A DNA stretch of 41,667 nt from a virus: positions 1 to 41,667 of IMG/VR virus record IMGVR_UViG_3300020169_000034; one strand, given 5' to 3'. The first letter of the stretch is position 1. Every line of letters starts with the position of its first letter. Made by a program: the position numbers and the translations under genes. Under the pieces are notes generated by a model. It saw only the letters and a list, made by a program, of their open reading frames with translations. It made no database searches and was not told where the DNA came from. Positions 1 to 5,632 of the stretch are shown here, piece by piece.

Positions 1-1562
1 GGAATGAATCCTTGTTGGTCTACGATGTTCTTAACCTTATCAATCAACGAACCCAGAGCAGGGAACGCAGCAGTGAACTTCTTCTTTAGTTTGTTACCCT
101 CTCTGTCACTGACACCAAGGATAGAACCAAGCTTCTTACCACCTGCACCATAGAGGTATGCAAAGATAAAGGGCTTAGCGTCGTTACGAGAACAACCGAG
201 AATGTCTGCGTTCTTCTGGTGAATATCACCTTCAAGAACTTCTCGTGTATAGTTGTCGTCTCCCATGAAGTGAGCTAGTAGTCTAAGCTGACAACCAGCA
301 GAGTCAGCACTAACAAGTTTATATCCTGGACGAGCTATGAATAGCTTTCTAATTTCAGGGCCGAGTACCGCTTTACCAGAAGGTAAGTTAGCGATAATCT
401 TGTGTGTCTGGCGGAAGGTGGGGGTTCCTATGGAGAACACATCACCGTGTAGTCTTGAGTTCTCATCGATATGGGGGAACCAGCCCTTCATAATAGAATA
501 ACGACTACGTAGAGTATAGTACTCAGACAGAACTTCGCCTACCCTTCCGAGTGGTGCCAAGGAACTGTCGGACAACTTTGCTGAGACTTTGACGAACTGT
601 CCATCGATTTTCTTCCAGTTCCATTCGTCTGGTTTCCATCCAATAGTGTAAAGATACTCTTTGACAGTATTTGTGTTACCGACATCACCACCCACAAACT
701 CAATGCGGCAATAAGGACCATCAACTGGGAGTTCTCTTGGAGTATCGATGCCAAGGTTACTGTCAGCAGGGATGCCAAACCAACGCTTAGTGTGACTATC
801 AAGTTTGCCTGTCTTCGTAAACTTCGGAGACTTTGACGGTATTTCCGTTGGTATTCCATCAGCTATTTCCTTTCTAGCCTTTACTACAGAACCATCAGGA
901 GACGACACCATCTGACCTAGTAGGCCATTAATGTAAATCTCGTGAGAGTTCATACGTTCTTCTAAGGTCTTCATCAGAGCCTCTGCTGCTTCTTTGTCGA
1001 AGAGCCAGCCGTTCTGACACTGCTTAACCATGATGCGGTCCATCTCCATCTCAGAGCGCAAAGCCCCTAGAATAGCTTTAGAACCGAAGTGTTTAATAGC
1101 TACTTTGGTTTCCCGCAGTAGTTCTTTGTATACCTTTGTGCCAAGGAGAACATCTTGTTGCATGTACACAAACATGTCTTCGTTGTACTCTTCAAAGCCC
1201 CCTGTGTAGTCTCCCTTCTGGTCTCCGAAGAAGTTACCCCACTGTTTAAGTGAGTGGCCGAAGCCGAAGCGAGTGTAGCACAGAACCTGAGACATAACCT
1301 TAGTACACTGCACTGTAGCTTTAGGTTCCCAAGGCTTGTTGAAGTATATCTTAGATAGGATGTTAAGAGCAGGGATGTCGTAGCCAAAGGCGTTATGGGC
1401 TACAATAACTTTTGCTTTATCTAACAGGTCAAGGAACTCTTGTAATTGGCCTGGTTTAAACCAATATTCCTCTCCTGTATCTGCGTCTTGAGCACCAGCA
1501 CAGTGGAAGGTGGTTAGTCCAGGCAACAAGTTGTTACCTTCGATATCAAATACAAGTTTCAT
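1..1562 (-). CDS. T7-like family A DNA polymerase, partial (C-terminus beyond window)
   Basis: Replicative polymerase with an N-terminal 3'-5' exonuclease. My translation from the ATG at 1562 shows exonuclease motif I DIE (D6, E8), motif II HN..(Y)D (residues 56-62) and motif III YMQQD (133-137). In the polymerase domain motif A reads SADSAGCQLR with catalytic D420, matching T7 gp5 DASGLELR. The O-helix reads RNDAKPFIFAYLYGAG, with R459, K463, F467 and Y471 in the positions of T7 R518, K522, Y526 and Y530. About 520 residues are present; motif C with the second catalytic aspartate lies past base 1. A ribosome site (TAGGAAA) precedes the start. It follows small genes and endonuclease VII, a T7-like replication context. 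Phe rather than Tyr at 467 is the Pol I-type residue. Identification is firm. Confidence 0.95.
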   Translation of the reverse strand, partial: MKLVFDIEGNNLLPGLTTFHCAGAQDADTGEEYWFKPGQLQEFLDLLDKAKVIVAHNAFGYDIPALNILSKIYFNKPWEPKATVQCTKVMSQVLCYTRFGFGHSLKQWGNFFGDQKGDYTGGFEEYNEDMFVYMQQDVLLGTKVYKELLRETKVAIKHFGSKAILGALRSEMEMDRIMVKQCQNGWLFDKEAAEALMKTLEERMNSHEIYINGLLGQMVSSPDGSVVKARKEIADGIPTEIPSKSPKFTKTGKLDSHTKRWFGIPADSNLGIDTPRELPVDGPYCRIEFVGGDVGNTNTVKEYLYTIGWKPDEWNWKKIDGQFVKVSAKLSDSSLAPLGRVGEVLSEYYTLRSRYSIMKGWFPHIDENSRLHGDVFSIGTPTFRQTHKIIANLPSGKAVLGPEIRKLFIARPGYKLVSADSAGCQLRLLAHFMGDDNYTREVLEGDIHQKNADILGCSRNDAKPFIFAYLYGAGGKKLGSILGVSDREGNKLKKKFTAAFPALGSLIDKVKNIVDQQGFI

Positions 1563-1592
1563 AAGATTTCCTAGCTTACTTGTGTTTCGGGT

Positions 1593-1757
1593 TTATTGGT
1601 CGTAGTATTCGTCTTGAACACGGTACTCTGCATCTCTAACCATGTCTAAGGCCATGTTAGCCTTGTGGACGGCTTGGTGTATAGAGATGTCGATGTTGCG
1701 CTCTCTGAGGCTCTCTGCGGCCTTACGGATGATACGTGAGTCAGGGGATACCTTCAT
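1593..1757 (-). CDS. Small protein, 54 aa, unknown
   Basis: A short ORF just upstream of the DNA polymerase. Its ATG overlaps the stop of the preceding gene in an ATGA arrangement (start 1757, previous stop 1754-1756), which indicates translational coupling, and AAGGAAA lies before the start. The product is charged and probably helical, beginning MKVSPDSRIIRK and ending DEYYDQ. No domain recognised. The support is its tight packing, ribosome site and filling of what would otherwise be a gap between two genes. A plus-strand ORF over the same region is treated as a shadow. Confidence 0.7.
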   Translation of the reverse strand: MKVSPDSRIIRKAAESLRERNIDISIHQAVHKANMALDMVRDAEYRVQDEYYDQ

Positions 1758-1975
1758 ACGAAATTTCCTTCTACAAAGTCAGGGTAGTCTTTTATGTCTC
1801 GATTTGCCCAAGCTAACTCGAACGCTTCGTCACAGTTAAACGCCTCGTGGTTGCCCCAGAGACGCTTAATGTAGGATTCGTACATCTTATCTACATCTTC
1901 TTGGGAGTACTCGAAAGGAATCAAGGAACCTTTAACAGCGTAGAATACTCTATTTGCTTCTTTCTCGTCAACCAT
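1754..1975 (-). CDS. Small acidic protein, 73 aa, unknown
   Basis: A small acidic, aromatic-rich protein (MVDEKEANRVFYAVKGSL...) with no signal peptide, membrane segment or recognised domain. It starts one base after the DUF3310 gene ends and overlaps the next 54-aa gene by four bases, so it sits in one translationally coupled string leading to DNA polymerase. A role in host takeover or nucleotide metabolism is possible from position only. Confidence 0.7.
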   Translation of the reverse strand: MVDEKEANRVFYAVKGSLIPFEYSQEDVDKMYESYIKRLWGNHEAFNCDEAFELAWANRDIKDYPDFVEGNFV

Positions 1976-1976
1976 G

Positions 1977-2648
1977 TTATCCTCCTTTGACAGTGTTAAC
2001 TAACCTCGTTGCATACCATTCAATTTTCTTAGCGTCTTGTTCCATCGCATCTTTCTTACCGACACGAAGGGTGTACTTAAGTATCTGACCTACAAGGTGT
2101 GCCTCTACGCCACTTAGGTGAGCAAGAGCCTTGTCACAAAGGTCCATATATTCGATACCGTTAGGGTAGGCAGAGTAGTCTTCTTTGGAGAAGAGCTTGT
2201 AGTGTTTAGGGTTGATGATGGCCTCTTGTAGTGCTGCCTCCATATCAGAGAAGTCACCGTGGAAGTCTGGCTTGTCGTCCGCTTCTTTGTAGCTTCTTGT
2301 CATAAAGTCTCCGTGGCTTTCCTGTGGTTCTACAACTTCCATGCCATCTGCTTCTTGTGCAATACGTCCGAGAATACGGTTCTTAAACATTTCTTCTTCC
2401 TCATCTGCTTCTTGCTGTTCGTTATATCGTAGGTTCATAAGATGTTCTGACCAACGCTGTATACCTTCAATATCGGTAATGTAGCGTAAAGCGCCAATAT
2501 CGTTGTCTATTACTACAATTTCAACAAAGCCTAGTGACTTTCCATGATGAAACAAGTCGATAGCTTCTTGCCAGTTAGTAGTGTCGGAGGCGCATAGCCA
2601 TTGGCTATAATCATCAAATACGGTGATTGTGTATTTGTAAGTTTCCAT
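1977..2648 (-). CDS. DUF3310-domain protein (T7 gp1.7-like nucleotide kinase family)
   Basis: A 223-aa protein in two parts. The first ~130 residues are an acidic domain I do not recognise, with a glutamate run near residue 83. The C-terminal ~75 residues fit DUF3310: INPKHYKLF, then a leucine-rich helix, GQILKYTLRVGKK and a final KIEWYATRL helix. T7 gp1.7, a dGMP/dTMP kinase, carries this domain, so a nucleotide kinase or related role is the family-based guess; the unusual N-terminus may alter it. The start overlaps the stop of the 120-aa gene upstream (TAATG). Its place among replication genes suits nucleotide supply. Confidence 0.75.
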   Translation of the reverse strand: METYKYTITVFDDYSQWLCASDTTNWQEAIDLFHHGKSLGFVEIVVIDNDIGALRYITDIEGIQRWSEHLMNLRYNEQQEADEEEEMFKNRILGRIAQEADGMEVVEPQESHGDFMTRSYKEADDKPDFHGDFSDMEAALQEAIINPKHYKLFSKEDYSAYPNGIEYMDLCDKALAHLSGVEAHLVGQILKYTLRVGKKDAMEQDAKKIEWYATRLVNTVKGG

Positions 2649-3010
2649 TAGTAAGCTCCCATGATTGGTTTTTGATTTAGACCGAGACGCAATATAGCGT
2701 ACTCAGCAGTATCTATAGGTTCTTCCGTATCCTTCACAACGAAAGAAGAATACTTATAAGGGTTGTAGGTTATTGCCCTTGGTACTGTAGTGGTGTCTAC
2801 TGCTTCTACAACATAACCAACTACAAAGGCATGGACATTCTTAGTCTTGTCATTAATCACCTTCTCACGTCCTGCTTGTCGTACAACAAACTTTGGTGAC
2901 TTTAGCACTACTGATTCGACATGACCTATGACTTTTCCATAGGTGTCTTTTTCACGGGATTGTAGTGAGAAGATGTTCTTGTGTAAGTTGAAGTAAGCTG
3001 CTACTTTCAT
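2648..3010 (-). CDS. Conserved-looking phage protein, 120 aa, unknown
   Basis: A basic-to-neutral protein, probably alpha/beta, beginning MKVAAYFNLHKNIFSLQSRE. Around residues 20-45 it has alternating hydrophobic residues suggestive of a small beta domain (GKVIGHVESVVLKSPKF). No catalytic motif, signal peptide or membrane segment is seen. It lies between the deoxyribosyltransferase-like gene and the DUF3310 gene, separated by 12 bases and a 1-base overlap respectively, so it belongs to the replication operon. I do not recognise a family and assign no function. Confidence 0.75.
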   Translation of the reverse strand: MKVAAYFNLHKNIFSLQSREKDTYGKVIGHVESVVLKSPKFVVRQAGREKVINDKTKNVHAFVVGYVVEAVDTTTVPRAITYNPYKYSSFVVKDTEEPIDTAEYAILRLGLNQKPIMGAY

Positions 3011-3022
3011 TAGTAATGCTCC

Positions 3023-3463
3023 TTATAGTGAATAGTCAATTGCAGCATCAATAGCTGCCTGCAAAGAGTCGTGCACTTCTGTTGCCATAGCCGTCATAAA
3101 CGGATTTAGCTTGTCATCGGGGTTTTTGAACATGATGATGATTTTGTTCTTCATATGTGAGAACATAACCTCCGCTGCTGTTCCTTGCGCCTTGGCGTTA
3201 GGGTGGTCACGCATGTCCGTCAACAACACCTCACAACGAGCAATGTCACGAAGGTCTTGTCGGAAGATGCGGTTAGCGATGTTGTCTGACAACCCTTTGT
3301 CATCTAGGCATTGTTCGTGGAAGCTAATCCGACGTGTAGGGTCTAGTACTGGGACATCAGCAGCCGCGATTTGTTCGTGAGCAATGTCTCTCCAGCCTTT
3401 CATCTCATTTGCAGAGAAGCCAGCCATCGGGCCTGCTAGATATACGCCTTTAAGTAGTTTCAT
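3023..3463 (-). CDS. Nucleoside 2-deoxyribosyltransferase-like protein
   Basis: A 146-aa protein with the signature of the nucleoside 2-deoxyribosyltransferase/DUF4406 family: VYLAGPMAG at residues 7-15 (nucleotide-binding loop after strand 1), DLRDIARCEVLLTDM at about 70-84, and QGTAAEV at 93-99, where the glutamate matches the conserved active-site region. Length agrees with the family. Such enzymes exchange or hydrolyse bases on deoxynucleosides; in phages they are thought to serve base salvage or base modification. Its start overlaps the endonuclease VII stop by four bases, so both are made from one message. Substrate cannot be read from the sequence. Confidence 0.75.
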   Translation of the reverse strand: MKLLKGVYLAGPMAGFSANEMKGWRDIAHEQIAAADVPVLDPTRRISFHEQCLDDKGLSDNIANRIFRQDLRDIARCEVLLTDMRDHPNAKAQGTAAEVMFSHMKNKIIIMFKNPDDKLNPFMTAMATEVHDSLQAAIDAAIDYSL

Positions 3464-3837
3464 AGTAAGTACTCCTTTGCTCTCTTGAGCGTTTCGTAAT
3501 TATCATTAAAGTAACCAAGTCCCCTGTTACACTGGGCACAAATTACACCTCTAACCGCACCTGTGTGGTGACAGTGGTCAACCACAGCATCTCGTATGGT
3601 TCTGGTTTTATCCCCCTGCTCTACTCTACGCATCTCAGAGTTACAGATAACACAAGTCCAGCCAACAGATTCACCCATCGCGTCTCGCTCTGGTGTAGTA
3701 ATGCCGTACTTGCTTTTTAGTTGGGAGCATACGTTACAGTCTTTGTAATGTATCTCGTGGCTGTTAGACCCTACTCTAGGCTCTGGTGTCTTATTCACGC
3801 AGCCAGCGTTATGGCATACATGATATTTACGTTTCAT
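3460..3837 (-). CDS. Recombination endonuclease VII-like (HNH/His-Me finger) nuclease
   Basis: A 125-aa nuclease resembling T4 endonuclease VII, which cleaves branched DNA and Holliday junctions before packaging. Visible features are zinc-binding pairs C62/C65 (CVIC) and C100/C103 (CAQC), the catalytic VVDHCHHTG at 85-93, and RGVICAQCNRGLGYFNDN just after, all typical of PF02945. Extra cysteines near residues 8-37 may form a second small zinc knuckle. It fills the role of the T7 gp3 resolvase in this T7-like replication module. The start overlaps the stop of a 52-aa gene (ATATGA). Confidence 0.85.
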   Translation of the reverse strand: MKRKYHVCHNAGCVNKTPEPRVGSNSHEIHYKDCNVCSQLKSKYGITTPERDAMGESVGWTCVICNSEMRRVEQGDKTRTIRDAVVDHCHHTGAVRGVICAQCNRGLGYFNDNYETLKRAKEYLL

Positions 3838-3992
3838 ATTGTCACCTTTTCTTCTGTTATAGTTACTTTGTAAACTTCAGCACAGTCATCGTCTAGTGCG
3901 TGGAGAGCGATGTCTCGACAGTCTTCGTAATTACCTTCGTATTGAGGTGTACCGTCGAAGTATACTTCATAGTAGATTTCACGTACTTCCAT
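3834..3992 (-). CDS. Small acidic protein, 52 aa, unknown
   Basis: A short ORF read from the ATG at 3990-3992, with AAAGGAAAA just upstream and a stop overlapping the start of endonuclease VII. The product is strongly acidic (MEVREIYYEVYFDGTPQYEG..., with a DDD near its middle) and looks like a small beta/alpha fold. No homology recognised. Tight spacing and the ribosome site make it a likely gene despite its size. Confidence 0.65.
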   Translation of the reverse strand: MEVREIYYEVYFDGTPQYEGNYEDCRDIALHALDDDCAEVYKVTITEEKVTI

Positions 3993-3994
3993 AG

Positions 3995-4705
3995 TTATTT
4001 TCCTTTCATACGATTGTATTGATTGTAGTTAGAACCTGAACCTGTTTTTGTGATATGGTGCTTATGGTATCCTTCGTCTAAACTTTCTTTGTAGTCTAAG
4101 AGTGTTTCCCACAATTTATTGCGCCTATCTATTATGTGTTTTTTTATTACTTTAGGCTCTATCTCCCTAAGGTGATGTTTGAAGTCTTCGATGAGCGTAT
4201 TAGGGTCGTCTACATCTTCTTCATATTTAACTAAAAAAGTATCTTTTCCAGGGGGTTTGCCCTCTAACCGGACGGGGTATCCGTAGTTGGCTTGTTTAGA
4301 TAGCTTTGTTACATTGTACTCTTTTTGAAACTCAGTTACTTTATACACATAAATAACTTCGATATGATTATAAACATAGTAACGCCTAGCGCAATGGAAA
4401 TCCTTACCACAATAACCTGACAAGTTGTAGAGCGAGTTGCCCCATTCAGAACGACGCGCGGAGAGTAAGTCTCTTTCAAAAAACCTAACGCTGCGCATAC
4501 ACCCTCTAAAAACTATTTCTCTCTCAAGCAATCCAGAGTTGTAGTCTGCCCAGAACTCGTTGTTAGATGAGGACGCAATATAACCATCATCAATCTGGTA
4601 ATTTACATGACTACCTATATATTGCCGACCTGTTTCTTTGTTTGTCCATATATAAACAAAGGCTTGTTTTATGTCGTTTAGCCAACGCTTATGTTCCTTA
4701 TCCAT
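3995..4705 (-). CDS. GIY-YIG-like nuclease domain protein
   Basis: A 236-aa protein with an N-terminal GIY-YIG-like signature: VYIW at 17-20 followed after a short loop by QYIGSH at 28-33, then an arginine-containing helix and E (RSVRFFERDLL). The C-terminal half is basic and lysine-rich with several histidines, plausibly DNA-binding. GIY-YIG nucleases in phages are often homing endonucleases or repair nucleases; a free-standing homing enzyme is the likeliest reading, as it sits between a terminator and the next coupled genes. A longer start at 4735 lies inside the terminator hairpin and lacks a ribosome site, while TTGGAG precedes the ATG at 4705. Confidence 0.55.
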   Translation of the reverse strand: MDKEHKRWLNDIKQAFVYIWTNKETGRQYIGSHVNYQIDDGYIASSSNNEFWADYNSGLLEREIVFRGCMRSVRFFERDLLSARRSEWGNSLYNLSGYCGKDFHCARRYYVYNHIEVIYVYKVTEFQKEYNVTKLSKQANYGYPVRLEGKPPGKDTFLVKYEEDVDDPNTLIEDFKHHLREIEPKVIKKHIIDRRNKLWETLLDYKESLDEGYHKHHITKTGSGSNYNQYNRMKGK

Positions 4706-4717
4706 AATAGTCTCCAA

Positions 4718-4751
4718 TTTGATAAAAAAGGCCACCCCCGAAGGGATGACC
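4718..4751 (-). terminator. Rho-independent terminator with UUCG loop (copy 1)
   Basis: On the minus strand a 9-bp stem (GGTCATCCC against GGGGTGGCC, with three wobble pairs) closes on a TTCG tetraloop and is followed directly by six T. It lies 21 bases after the SSB stop. A 34-bp stretch here is identical to the terminator after the tape measure gene (12713-12746). Confidence 0.88.
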
Positions 4752-4772
4752 GATTGATTCGATTCTTAGTCG

Positions 4773-5312
4773 TTAAAAGTCCAAGTCATCCTCAATGTCG
4801 CCACCGAGCATGTCAGCATCAACGTCTTGGTTGTCTGCTACCTTGTTTACTTTAAACTCTACTGGAGCGAAGCCACCTTGCTTTGGGGCAGCTTTGTATT
4901 CATTAAGTGTAGTAATCTGTACACCCATCAACATAGAAGCTACACCTTCTTTACCAGAGACATTGTAGTCATACTGGAATACAGAGAGGTTAGCAATAGA
5001 GCCGTTACCGATAGTAGAAGGGTCAACAGGTGACAAGTCACCAGCAACAACGTTTACAGGTGCCATATCGGAACCATCACGCTTCTTAGACTTCTTCTTT
5101 AGGTTAGTGCGGTAGAATACACCATCGTCGTTCTCATCTGGAGTAACGCGAAGGTTCTGTTCTTTCCAAGACTTAGCCACAGCCTTGTCTTTAGTACGAA
5201 TCTGAACTTCCCATGTAGGGTTCTCTTTGTCGAAGCGAGAGTTAGGGTTTGCTGGGTCTAGTTTAGCAAAGAAAAGTTCAACGTTAGACAGGATGATTGT
5301 GTTGTTAGCCAT
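4773..5312 (-). CDS. Single-stranded DNA-binding protein (T7 gp2.5-like role)
   Basis: A 179-aa protein with an OB-fold-like pattern of alternating strands and a C-terminal tail GGDIEDDLDF. That tail is the acidic, Phe-ended tail by which phage and bacterial SSBs recruit replication proteins. It also shows GNGSIANLSVFQYDY, seen in phage gp2.5-type binding proteins. The chosen start at 5312 has AAGGAAG seven bases upstream; the longer frame to 5378 would start inside the 19-bp element. It stands alone between that element and a strong terminator, so it is probably expressed at high level as its own unit, as expected for a stoichiometric SSB. Confidence 0.75.
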   Translation of the reverse strand: MANNTIILSNVELFFAKLDPANPNSRFDKENPTWEVQIRTKDKAVAKSWKEQNLRVTPDENDDGVFYRTNLKKKSKKRDGSDMAPVNVVAGDLSPVDPSTIGNGSIANLSVFQYDYNVSGKEGVASMLMGVQITTLNEYKAAPKQGGFAPVEFKVNKVADNQDVDADMLGGDIEDDLDF

Positions 5313-5374
5313 GATATTTCTTCCTTTTGGGATATATTTGAGATTTGTTTTGTGTGTGTTTGGACCAGTATTAG

Positions 5375-5393
5375 TCATTATTCCGCCCTATTT
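5375..5393 (-). promoter_or_regulatory. 19-bp repeated element, copy 1 (candidate phage promoter, motif I)
   Basis: Minus-strand sequence AAATAGGGCGGAATAATGA, identical to two copies at 28750-28768 and 28861-28879. It lies 62 bases before the SSB start in the only non-coding gap of this region. ATAGGGCGGA loosely resembles the initiation end of T7-type promoters (TATAGGGAGA). Flanks are A-rich but not conserved. The match is seen; the promoter role is inferred. Confidence 0.6.
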
Positions 5394-5404
5394 TGGGCCT
5401 TATT

Positions 5405-5632
5405 TTAATCGACGAAAGTCCACTCGCCGTAGTCTTCCATGTGTAGTTCTGCGTAGAACTCATCGTCAGTCATAGGGTGAACCATGACCTTAATTACCTC
5501 TACCATAGGTACACCTGCTTCATCGCCATATTCGATGCCGATAATCTTTACAGTGTCGATAGTATCACCAAAGGCTACATTGCGGTATGACTTAGGCAAA
5601 GGCGAAGTCGGATTGGATGATTTCTGAGACAT
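5405..5632 (-). CDS. Small protein, 75 aa, unknown
   Basis: An acidic small protein overlapping the last 41 bases of the RNA polymerase gene. The ATG at 5632 has AAGGAAA six bases upstream, inside the polymerase coding sequence, so it is translated with that gene; the in-frame TTG at 5635 is less likely. The body (YRNVAFGDTIDTVKIIGIEYGDEAG) suggests a small beta-rich domain. Being coupled to the polymerase it could modulate it, as T7 has small RNA polymerase-binding proteins, but no motif supports this. Confidence 0.65.
   Translation of the reverse strand: MSQKSSNPTSPLPKSYRNVAFGDTIDTVKIIGIEYGDEAGVPMVEVIKVMVHPMTDDEFYAELHMEDYGEWTFVD

Noticed and set aside
1642-1839. Plus-strand ORF of 65 aa
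   Set aside because: Overlaps two tightly coupled minus-strand genes and lacks a ribosome site.
5313-5378. N-terminal extension of SSB starting at 5378
   Set aside because: Its ATG is part of motif I; the start at 5312 has a good ribosome site and gives the expected OB-fold beginning.
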